A stretch of DNA of 64,000 nucleotides. It comes from Rhyacichthys aspro (lineage: Eukaryota > Chordata > Actinopteri > Gobiiformes > Rhyacichthyidae). The first letter of the stretch is position 1; every line of letters starts with the position of its first letter. The position numbers and the translations under genes are program-made. Below the pieces are notes generated by a model. That model was not told the DNA's origin. It saw only the letters and a list, made by a program, of their open reading frames with translations, and did no database searches. This document shows, piece by piece, positions 13,301 to 23,442 of this stretch. Location: positions 10,245,422 to 10,309,421 of the forward strand of contig CM072158.1 in assembly GCA_036850595.1 (NCBI GenBank), written 5' to 3'.

Positions 13301-13482
13301 TCTGTACTGGCTGCTGCCGGTATGCACACCACCAAATACTTTTTTCACATCATGCCTTACTCACAAATTGCGAAGACATTAATGCACTAATACCTCTTTT
13401 GTCGAGGGCGTGTATAATCTCTCTCTGGGTGATTCAGTGACTCATCCCTTGCAGTTTTTGTGACAGTTTTCTTTTGTTACAG
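10331..13482 (+). other. slc7a6: slc7a6 5' intron, no coding exon seen
   Basis: This stretch lies between the promoter-like block and the exon carrying the start codon. A good acceptor (pyrimidine-rich, ending ACAG) at 13481-13482 would begin that exon at 13483 and give it about 215 nt of 5' UTR. The ORFs in this interval are short and resemble nothing known. Confidence 0.55.
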
Positions 13483-13697
13483 ATTGTCACAAAGGAGAAG
13501 TGCAGCTCCAGTTCAGTGAGATGGACACAACCTTAACTTACTACTAACACTCCTCCTCGTCGGATTTTTCCACACCCGAACATTATTTCACCGTGTGGAG
13601 GATTTGTGGCAGCAAATACACAGTTGGATATCTTTTATTCCCCGTCACTTCCTCATTACCTTCATTTTGTGAGGAAACCTACTCTGGCTCTCTAACA

Positions 13698-16600
13698 ATG
13701 GTTGCTGAAGCTGACGCTGTGTCTGAAACAAGTGGTGTTCGGCTGAAACAGGAGATCTCCCTGCTTCATGGGGTCTGTCTTATCGTGGGAAACATGATCG
13801 GCTCGGGCATCTTTGTCTCGCCCAAGGTAGGACGTGCTGCTTTTAGGACTTAACTTCTGAATGATCCAGATTTCAACAGTGAAGCAAAAGGATATACAAA
13901 GCTGAGTGACGATATTCTCTGTTGTATTTGTCTTTCAGGGAGTTCTGATGTACACGGGTTCGTACGGCCTGTCCCTGATAGTGTGGGCCATCGGAGGGGT
14001 ATTTTCTGTTTTTGGTGCACTGTGCTACGCTGAGCTAGGGACCACCATCCGTAAATCTGGAGCTTCATACGCCTATATCCTAGAAGCCTTTGGAGGTTTC
14101 TTGGCCTTTATCCGGTATGTGCCATAATTGACACAGAAAAGAAACTGGTCGAACAGGTTATGCTTATCCTAAAACTGGACACATTGTGCTTAACGATTAC
14201 ATAGTACAGTAATGTCAAACTCAAAGTGGTGAAGGGCCACTGTAGTAAATAAGAATCCTTTTATGGGCTGAAGATTGTGACAGCTTTTATTACATTTTCA
14301 GTGAATGAGTTTGAATGTAAGGTGTCATCTCCATTTGAGTCTTTATCACATCAGTTTGTTTTTAACATTGATTTCCCTATTTCCCCATCTGCCTCATTTT
14401 CATGTATCACTTTCTGTTTTCCATCTTAAACCTCTTACAATCCGAATAAAACCTGTTAATATCCAACTAGCATCTGTAAGAAAGCAACCAAAACCTATTT
14501 AAATCAAATTAAAGCTCTAAAAAGTCTGAAAATTTATGGGACACTATGTTAATGTTTATATGCTACCAAAAACTCATTTGAATGTTGAGTAATATTTAAC
14601 CATGTTGCAGATTGTGGACCTCACTGTTGATCGTGGAGCCAGCGTGTCAGGCGGTGATTGCTCTGACCTTTTCTAACTACCTGGTTCAGCCTTTCTACCC
14701 GACCTGTGTGGCCCCGTACGCCGCCGTGCGCCTTATCGCTGCTGCCATCATCGGTAACCCTCTCCCACCACAAAACACACACTCTGGTGACCTTTCTCTT
14801 GTGTTTACATTAGTGAAAGCAAACGGTGCTGCAGTGCAGTGGGACGTAACATGATTCCTAAGCTCTCTCCAAAATTGTTAAAGCTATTTTTTTATAACCA
14901 TATCACTCCAATCATTTAAAAGTAGTTAATTGTACACTTATGATGTTTATTTATATTGTGGTGGTATCTTTATGTAGTGGTGCGGAGATTAATTAAGTAC
15001 ATGTCTTTACGCAGTGTTTGTATAATGCATGTTCCTATTATGCATTGTACTGTACCTGCTGATTGTCCAAGTTTACAGTGGTCAGTCAAGAGTTATTCCA
15101 GTTATCCCTAATATTTCAAGACAAACATATTTTATAGCCAGTGTAAACAGTGGTATTTGCACAAGGCCTCTGGGAGTTGTTTGCTTATGCTTTAAGGTTA
15201 CATGCACAATATTTTCAGCTTCCTAGTACTAAGTGCCTGATAGAAGTGGGAACTGCGTATTTTCTCACATATGTCTCACATTAACGTGTTATAGCATTAG
15301 TAAGTCAATCTGAGCTTAGAAATAAAGTCTTAGAACAGATTGAGGTCTTTGAACATATAATGTCTTTACCTTAAACATGTTATGTTTATCAGGTCTGCTG
15401 ACTGCGGTGAACTGCATGAAAGTTAAATGGGGAGCAATTCTTCAGGTCATTTCTACTTTTGCCAAAGTCCTGGCTCTCATTGTTGTCGTCATTACTGGCC
15501 TGGTCAAACTAGCACAAGGTATGACTGGATGATAAGAGTGATTAACACGCTCTTTTGGTCACTGTTATTGAATTCATTTAAATAGCTGTGTGATTTAAAT
15601 TTAATGGCACTACATTAAGTAATACTAGTATTTCACTTCTCAAACTCTCTTTCTTTTGATGTAAATTTTGTGCCAGTCTTTATTTTGTAAGTCATGGCCT
15701 CCCACAACAGTCCTTTATTCTTTTATCAAACTACTCATGTATAGGTTTTGACCAGAACTTTGAGGACTCTTTCAAAGGCTCCAAGCTGAATCCTGGCGAC
15801 ATGGCTTTGGCTCTGTATTCAGCGTTATACTCCTACTCTGGCTGGGACACACTCAACTTTATCACAGAAGAGATCAAGAATCCAGAGAGGTTTGCTTTTT
15901 CAGATTCTTTCCACAATGATTTTATAATTAAACAAAAAAAAATCATCAATACATTTATGCGAGACAGATTTTTTCTGTATTTACTTTTTCTGTTTTCCTT
16001 CCAGGAATCTTCCTTTGTCTATTGCTATCTCCATGCCCATAGTGACAGTCATTTATATCTTAACCAACATCGCCTACTATGTAGTGTTAGAACCAGACAG
16101 AGTGCTCAGCAGTGAAGCTGTGGCTGTGGTGAGTATGTCTATTGACCAGGGCCTGTTTCGAAGCTAATGTCTGCTCATAAACCTTGTTAGACCAAGAACA
16201 AGTTCTTTCCAAATTGAGTGCATCTGCTCAGCCTCAGCGGCTTTCATCTGTCATCTGTCCTCTGTGCTCTGCTGTCGTTTGGCTGGCAGCCACTGGCACA
16301 AATATCTGGTGCAGCGCTCCCTGTAGCTTTTCATTGACTGTAGGAGTCAAAATGATGACAGGAACCCTATTTGGTTAAATACGTTAGCGCCCAACACAGG
16401 AACACACAGAGGATGTGATTTGATTAGTGGAAAGAACAGGGAAGAGTTGATCTCAGGTTTTTCGAAAGTGATATCTGCTTATTTGATTTTTCTGTATCAG
16501 TTGCCAATAGATAAAGATAACAGTTCTAATTAACGTTTTAAGTCTTATGTCACTAGAAGGCAGAATAAGTATATTAAGCTGTGCTCAACTATCTGTTTCA

Positions 16601-19139
16601 TACTCTGTGCTCTTCATACACATACCTCCAACTTTTTTTTTACTGTATCAATGCCATTGCTTCACAAAACACAGGTCATTACCCTGTATTCTCAGCTGGT
16701 CGGGACTCAAAAGTAGGCCGTGGCTGTGTGCTTAGTGGGTGGCTGTGATTAAAAAGATTGTTTAAAAAAAAATAAAAAATTATAAAAAATGTATATGAGA
16801 CTTTTATTCTAGACACACTAATGTCATTGTAACTTGAATTGACTCAATAGTGGCATGTTAAGGTGAGGTTGTTAAGATTGTGAACTACTTCCAATATTAA
16901 ACTTTTTTCATCCACTGAGTTGTGCATCACTCACCCCCTAACCCTGAAAAAGGGATTTTTATCTTTCTTTTTTCAATGTCAACATCCTAATGACAAAATT
17001 CCTCTAACCCTAAATACTAGAGTAATAATAACCAGTTTGTGGTCCTCAGACATTTGCTGACGAGGTGCTGAGCTGGGGCCGGTGGCTGATACCTCTGTCT
17101 GTGGCCATTTCCTGCTACGGAGGGCTCAACTCCTCCATCATTGCTGCCTCCAGGTCAGTAAACACATCACACAAGTCAACATCAACACAGTTCTGGACCT
17201 GGTGCTTTTTGCAGAAATGAAATTTTAAAAAGTAATAAGACCTATGCGTTTTTCTCCTGCAGGTTGTTCTTTGTTGGCTCCAGAGAAGGTCACCTGCCAA
17301 ATACTCTGTGTATGATTCATGTGAAGCGCTTCACTCCAATCCCTGCCTTGCTTTTCAATGTGGGTATCACAGATATTTTGAGGCTTTGATCTGAAGTCAA
17401 TTTGGTTGCTTATGTCTGAAAGCATTTGTCTTATTTTTTCTCAGGGAGGCATGTCTCTCTTCTACCTGTCTGTTCCTGATGTTTTCAGACTAATCAACTA
17501 CTTCAGTTTTAACTACTGGCTGTTCATTGGCCTTTCAATAGGCAGTCTTATCTACCTTCGCTTCAAAGCTCCTAATATGCACAGGCCTGTTAAGGTACCG
17601 CATGAATGTACACAACTTCTGAAATAATACACAATTCATTTTTTTATAGTAGCTTTTTTTGGATTAAAGTAAAATTGCAACCCTTTTTGTGTGTTTTAAA
17701 AGGTCGCTCCTTGATAGTCTAAGAATTAGTCATTATCTGATGCTTTGCCAATGAGTAATAACAACTGTACAGGTCCATAATGTTGGGAACGTGGCCTGCA
17801 TCATTATCAGATAATATGGTTCATTCGATTCCTGTTGAAGCCAATTACACTACTCCTCGCTGGCAAAGCAAATGGAGCATAAGTAAATTATTACTGAAAC
17901 ATAGTTTTCACTGATATGATTATGTTATTGGTTAATTTAAGATCAAACAAAGGTTTTATTGAAGTATCACACAGAAGGGTATGTAAGTTTATCCTTTTTG
18001 TTGTCTCCTCCAGCTGTCCCTGTTCTTCCCAGTGATCTACTGTCTGTGCAGTATATTCCTTGTGGTGGTGCCACTCTACAGTGATACTATCAACTCTTTA
18101 GTGGGAATAGCAGTGGCGCTGTCTGGTGTGCCAGTTTACTTCATCTGTATCCACCTGCCTCCCAGCTCCAGACCAGCCTTCCTCGCAAAAATGCTCAGTA
18201 AGATCATATTCACCTTTGCTATAGTTTTAATCTCACTTATTGTTTTTCTTGTGTGAAACAGTAACTCATTTAACTACTGCAGGAAATAGATTAGTCAGGT
18301 GACTTCTGTAAGTAGCAATGGCATGATGAATATTTTCTTACATGTTGAGGATTAGGATTAATGGTTTAAAGGGCAGCGTGCTGTATTATGTTTAAAATGT
18401 GCCATTAAGTCCTGTACCATGAATGGGCCTCTCTACAGCCTCATTTTTACCAATTGGTACAGTGCAGTTAATAAGAATGCCGATCCTGGCTTGCGTTTCC
18501 CTGCTTTGTGTGTTGCAGAGATAGGACTCACTTTCATAAACAGTGAGTTCATACCAGCCCCACACAAGCTGTGTTGCCATTTACCAAATAAAAGAAGATT
18601 AAAATAAACCTTCCTGTCTAACTGTTAGAAGAGTATACATTGGGTCACTAACTCTCATGTCACATTTTGGCCATTTTTAACACAACTTAGAGAATGTGAC
18701 TGTCACAAGAGACTGTAATGAAAAATCAGGAAAAAGCTTGCTTCACATTAGCTTTACTTCAGCTTAAGTCAACACATGGCTGTTTGTCACAAAAACAAGA
18801 TAAGCATTCCCATATTCATCCCAGATGAGGATTCCTTGTCACTGTCACCACACTGTGTTTAGCTGCTCCTTTTCTGAACCACAACAGAGGGCTGCAACAA
18901 GAGATAAACAGCTAAATACTAACTGTGAGACTGTTCTTTTGTCTCAAGACACAGAGTTGTACCATTATTGTACTATTTGATGAAGACGGGACTAAATTGT
19001 GAGTATGTTTTGTAATGAGATTTCCTTTTTTCTGTCCACTGCAGATAAGATTTCTCTGTACACCCAGAAGCTGTGCTTCTGTTGTGTGGCCTCTCCTGAT
19101 ATCGACCTGGACAATATAGATCCAGAGAAGATGGAGTGA
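13698..19139 (+). CDS. slc7a6: y+LAT-type amino-acid transporter light chain, complete, 11 coding exons
   Basis: Exons: 13698-13826, 13939-14114, 14611-14753, 15393-15518, 15745-15889, 16005-16128, 17050-17153, 17263-17359, 17445-17594, 18014-18197 and 19045-19139. They total 1473 nt (490 aa) with every splice GT-AG and in frame. The product is a 12-helix APC-superfamily exchanger. TM1 carries GNMIGSGIFVSPK (residues 31-43), the unwound substrate-binding GSGIF motif. TM6 carries SYSGWDTLNF followed by EEIKNPERNLP; the Asp after GW is typical of y+LATs, where LAT1 has Asn. Cys134 in FYPTCVAP aligns with the cysteine that disulfide-links to 4F2hc (SLC3A2). The family exchanges intracellular cationic amino acids for extracellular neutral ones plus Na+ at the plasma membrane. 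The tail (QKLCFCC, then acidic DIDLDN) resembles SLC7A6 more than SLC7A7, which is the only basis for choosing the symbol. The start is the first in-frame ATG with a strong Kozak context; an in-frame GTG upstream was ignored. Confidence 0.93.
18198..18592 (+). other. slc7a6: Possible alternative last exon of slc7a6 (intron-10 readthrough)
   Basis: If the donor at 18198 is not used, translation continues in frame for 19 codons (SKIIFTFAIVLISLIVFLV) to a TGA at 18254-18256. A canonical AATAAA at 18587-18592 follows inside the same intron. The result would replace the 31-residue hydrophilic C terminus with a strongly hydrophobic tail. Sequence shows the open frame and the signal; use is unproven. 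Confidence 0.3.
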
Positions 19140-19942
19140 AAAAGCAACAAAGCACTTCATGTTAGTTAAGCATAAAATGTTTGGGTAACCAGAAGAAGGC
19201 TGCCATGCGTTGAAGACAATCCGTTATTAGTAAGAAAGTACGATAAAATGATTAGTGATCAGCTCAATCAAGCTCTTTCCCTCCCGGTCTCATAAATGAG
19301 CTAAATGAATAATGCAGTAGGACTGAATCATCTGAAAGAAAAGCACTATTTTCAGACCAGCACAGCAACACTCGGTTGGTAGTTGGTAGTGGTACACGTG
19401 CCAAAATGTTTCAAGTCACATTTCATAAGCTAACCATAAGCCTTAGGGCGACACAGCAGCAGATGGATAAACTAAAACCTAATCCAAAACATGTCAACTC
19501 AGCACATGGTGTTTTTCCTGCAGCAGAAAAGTTACAGAAAAGGAGAGTTGAAACATGTTCTGTACATGCCTTGTATTCCTCAGTGTTGAATGTATGTTAC
19601 TCACTATTGTGAATGTGTGGATGTTTAAACACATGCTGAAAAATAGCATAAAGCCTGTGTGTTGTGGCAGAGACAGGTACTTGCAGTTAAGAGTTTATCT
19701 TGACTTGAGACTTAAACAGGCCTTGCACATCAAGCTATTTCTATTTGTACCTTGGCTTTTTGAAAGCTTTATAATATTTAGTTGCTGACATCTCCAGATG
19801 TAGACACAGTCATAGGAAGGTGTTTGTGTAGAAAAGATTGTCTCATTGAAGGGAAATGGTTTACAAAGGTGTTGAGAGGGCCTTCCAAAATTTGCCTTGT
19901 TTTCTGAGAAACAGATCTTCCAATGCGTCTTTTATTTGTGAC

Positions 19943-19954
19943 GCCCCCTAGTGG
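19943..19954 (-). promoter_or_regulatory. CTCF core motif, minus orientation
   Basis: The plus strand reads GCCCCCTAGTGG, so the minus strand reads CCACTAGGGGGC, a perfect match to CCASYAGRKGGC. Motif only; binding is not shown. Confidence 0.5.
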
Positions 19955-20774
19955 TGGCTAGTCTTTATTTCCAAGCCAAAGTTTTATTCACACTATTGCC
20001 ATTTGTAAACTTTTATATTCTTTTAAATGAAATGCGTTTTAATTCATTTTTCTGTCCTATTTGCCTGTTATACTTTTTTATTACTCCTCCCAGCTTTTAT
20101 CAGTTGCAGACTCAGGATCCCACGTGCTCATGTGATAGTGTATTTATTACATTTAATTTGTGCAGTTGTCTCAATCTAGGTGTATGATGTGATATGTAAT
20201 GTATTGTCTTTCAAATATATATATACGCACATATATAAGCTCATGTATACACCAATATTGGCCATTATTTCATTACCAAAGGTTTAAGTTAGACCGGTAG
20301 GACAGTGAGCTTGTAGCATATCTAAACAAACACCATAAGAGTAGTAGCACTGTACTGTCACTAGTCACACCTGAACAGTAGAAAACTCAGATAGAGGTAT
20401 TTATTGTAGTGCCTTCAATTAAAAGTCTTTATATTTTTGATATCAAATCATATTCTGACAAATGTTGCTGTAACCTGTTCACATGTGGATGTTTCCTGTC
20501 ATGTACAAGATTTAATTTTGCTTTTATAATCGTATATTCAATCCACAGAGACTGAAATCTGTATTTAGTTTCATTTCAACACCAGCCAACATAAGCACAT
20601 GGACTCATTGAACACATCATGTTTCTCTGTGATAAAGGCTGTCAACCAAATTAATGATGTGTTTTCAATTTCAATGATGTTGGGTGTAACATAACCTTAT
20701 CATGTACAGTGGGAATTTAACCTGTATGACAAAAGTATGTTATATATATTTATGAAGTACTTCTGTTTTGTGTC

Positions 20775-20780
20775 AATAAA
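20775..20780 (+). terminator. slc7a6: Polyadenylation signal AATAAA of slc7a6
   Basis: The hexamer is followed within about 20 bases by TG-rich sequence (CACTGTGCTGG), as expected of a cleavage site. It is the main candidate for the 3' end of slc7a6; no transcript data were available. Confidence 0.55.
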
Positions 20781-20989
20781 CACTGTGCTGGAAAAGAACT
20801 GAGCACATCTCTGAAGCATTTATCTTTTTGTTCTTCAGATCTTAAGGTTACATTATAAGATTTAATGGACAGTGTCAAGATTTCTTTCAAGATTACATTT
20901 GTTGCCTAAAAATGTAGATTTTCCTGCGTGGTTTCCTGTTACAAAGTGGTCTAATCCAGTAACACATTAAGCCTCTGTTAATGTGTTAA

Positions 20990-21310
20990 GACCGATTGGT
21001 TCCCCAAACAGTGGGTCCCAAAGGTGGCTCGCTGTAGAATTTGTTTAAAATATTGTGGTAATGGTGTAAAATGGTCATAGATATGTAGGGGAGATTGTTT
21101 GTGGTAAATTGAGCCATTTTTTGCTCAAGTGTTCTTTGGTCAAGCCAATAGAATGCAGATTTACAATAAAAATATCTTAACATAGTATAGGATGTTGTCT
21201 GTCAGTTGGAATGATTGGATTAATCTCTGACGTAAGTTTTGAAAAATATGGGCTCTCAAAAAAAAGTGGTCATGTGGCTCAACTTGCCCCAAGTCAGGGT
21301 CAGTAAGTCA
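20990..21310. repeat. Diverged dispersed repeat region
   Basis: CCCAAACAGTGGGTC-type sequence near 21003 recurs near 28392 in this window. Further along, phrases such as GTGGCTCAACTTGCCCCAA near 21274 resemble fish dispersed repeats I have seen before. The class (hAT-like or other) could not be fixed and ends are approximate. Confidence 0.45.
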
Positions 21311-21544
21311 AGCTGGGTCAGGAGGTAACTTAAAAATCCTAAATATCACTGTTATTTATAAATATGTAATTTAAATTTGAATGGAATATATAATTAAAGA
21401 TATTTTTAATAAAATTCAATGCAAGTGATTCAATATTTTTCAATAACATTTCAATGTTTATTTGCTAAGGAAAATAATTTTCCCTGATAAGATCCCTGAT
21501 TTTGTTGTGAATTTCACATGGCTTTTTAAGAAAATATAGTACAG

Positions 21545-21662
21545 TTTGGGGGTGCCTCATTAGCTATATACCTGAGAGACCCGGGTTTGATTCCTGCCGG
21601 GGTCATCTGTCACACCCTGTTTCCTGTCTGTCTACTATCCTATCAAATAAAGGCAAAAGGCC
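21545..21662 (+). repeat. Degenerate tRNA-derived SINE
   Basis: A B-box-like GGTTTGATTCC lies at 21584-21594 (one change from the tRNA consensus), in a CCCGGG...CCTGCCGGGG context. It is followed by a CACCCTGTTTCCTGTCTGTCT body and an AATAAAGGCAAAAGGCC tail. This body-plus-tail arrangement is common in percomorph fish SINEs. The A box is eroded or missing. Confidence 0.75.
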
Positions 21663-22227
21663 AATCAATCTAGGAATATTTCACAACACAAAAATTGTCC
21701 TCATTGAATTCAGATTGTGTCTCCTCGTTACCCGGCAACACAGGAACAGTAGCTGTGCACTTCTTCTTTGGACCCGGTGCTTCTCGATGAGTGCAGCCTC
21801 CTCAGGTAGCTGGCCTGGCCCCACCTCCTGTCTGTCCACCTCAGCTCCCTCAGGGCCTGACACATACAGCGGCGTCACATTTCACCCGAGTGTGCCTGCT
21901 CTCTCCTGGCTCCACTCCTGGGTGCTCTCTGTCCTGAAGAGAGAGGCCTGCGTCTGTCCCTCCCCGGCACCGAGGGGAGTTAGGTTCCACTGCCTCATGC
22001 ATAAAACATACACCAGCAAACGGGAAATCGAGTACCACAACAGCTACTGTAACAGGTCTCTCCTTTTTTTTTTAGGCCACATTAAAAAGTAGCTTCAGCA
22101 GGTCTGTGGGTACCGTCACCGTTGCCCTGCTGGAAGTGTGTGTCCCGGGGATGGACAGCACAGCGGGACGGGCGAGCTGCTCTTGGATGGATGAGTGGAC
22201 ATCACACAGAGGCACCTGCTTGGCATC

Positions 22228-22303
22228 ATGGAGTTCCCTCGACGCCTAAACTGGATACGAAGGAGACCATGGAGGCATCGTGTCTGCCGCAGGGAGTTCA
22301 ACC
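22228..22303 (+). other. Orphan first-exon-like ORF with strong donor
   Basis: An ATG at 22228 opens 25 codons rich in Arg and Trp (MEFPRRLNWIRRRPWRHR...) and runs straight into a strong donor, CAACC|GTAAGT, after 22303. The exon would end in phase 1. That is the phase accepted by the ripor2 exon at 53699, but any phase-1 exon would fit. The product is not recognised. It may be chance or part of an unknown transcript. Confidence 0.2.
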
Positions 22304-23430
22304 GTAAGTGCTCTCACAAAGCTTCATTCATTAAAGCTCTCTGCAATTCATCTGGATTGTTGAACAGATAATACTCACAACTTCTCATTTTGCTTCTCTG
22401 ATTATGGCATGATGTAGGCTTTCATGATGATACTCAGAAAACAGTGGAAAACCTCACTCAGAGTAAGCTTTGAAGAGGATCAATCATCTTATTTGGGTGC
22501 TTATTCTATTTGTCATCAGCTCTCTTTTCATTTATTGGTGGTAAAGTAAGACTTGGGTGCACTTACATCAGTGGATGTTTAATTGAAAGGGCATTTGTGT
22601 TGATTGTGTAGGATCAGATTGTGGGTAGAGTGGATTACACTGCCCGGTGGTGTTGCCAAATGGGGCTTTATTTGGCTTTGGGGCCGACCTACTGCAACCA
22701 ATAACAAGATAAATGCATTATTTATTGTGTTTGTTTGATAGAATTGCCAGCTCCAGACACGGGAAGTCATCACATCATCATCAAATATTGTCATATCTAT
22801 TCGGCCTTGTCCTACTTCCTCCTGGGAAACTGCTATTCTTGTTGCAGACGTACTATTATTAAACATCTACTGAATACTACTGCATTTATTTGGGCCAAGG
22901 ATCAGTTATGTGGCTTTCACAAGTGTCTATTTGGTCGGACACTCAGCAACATGAAGTTTTATGGTCAAATGGTCTTTTGAGCAACGTTACCTGCACCAGA
23001 CAAAGGGGAGTGTCTATGAATTACTGATAACTGTCAGTTTTATGTCAGATGTCCTTCCCTGAAAGCAAAAAAAATCCCACAGTGTCTATGAATGACAATT
23101 AAAAGACTCCATAAAAAAGAAGCTGTTCATATAGTCCCCAAAATACAACTTGAACCAGTCTTTTAACCACAGTGAATTCTGAAGTATAGGGCCTTGTTCT
23201 CTAAGGACTTTGTCTGCTCTACTGTTTCGTTTTATGGTACACACTGTTCCTTCTCAGGTTCAATAAAAGAAATAGCTGATGATCTATGGAACTGATTAAA
23301 CATTTATCTCACTGTGCCTTCATTTACTGTGAGGTTGTTCCTGGGGTCATTTAAGTCTGTCATGTTCACTCAAACCTTCGCCCCTGTTAAATACATTAGG
23401 TTTCTGTCTTCTGAGTAATATCTGTGTTTG

Positions 23431-23442
23431 CCACTAGAGGGC
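23431..23442 (+). promoter_or_regulatory. CTCF core motif, plus orientation
   Basis: CCACTAGAGGGC matches CCASYAGRKGGC at every position. It lies in intergenic DNA between slc7a6 and ripor2. Binding is not shown. Confidence 0.5.

Larger units (their letters stand above)
19140..20800 (+). other. slc7a6: slc7a6 3' UTR
   Basis: AT-rich non-coding DNA follows the stop codon. The first canonical AATAAA before clearly intergenic repeats is at 20775-20780, implying a 3' UTR of about 1.65 kb. A CTCF core match lies inside it at 19943-19954. A short AT dinucleotide run is at about 20215-20225. No ORF here looks real. Confidence 0.6.

Noticed and set aside
13593..13697. Upstream in-frame extension of slc7a6
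   Set aside because: It would start at GTG, with no ATG in frame. The ATG at 13698 has a strong Kozak context and fits the family length.
21584..21594. B-box-like motif as a tRNA gene
   Set aside because: No complete cloverleaf or A box. It is part of a SINE with a typical tail.
21715..22092. 125-codon plus-strand ORF next to the SINE
   Set aside because: Starts with a non-consensus context and ends in poly-T-derived Leu/Phe codons; no family recognised.
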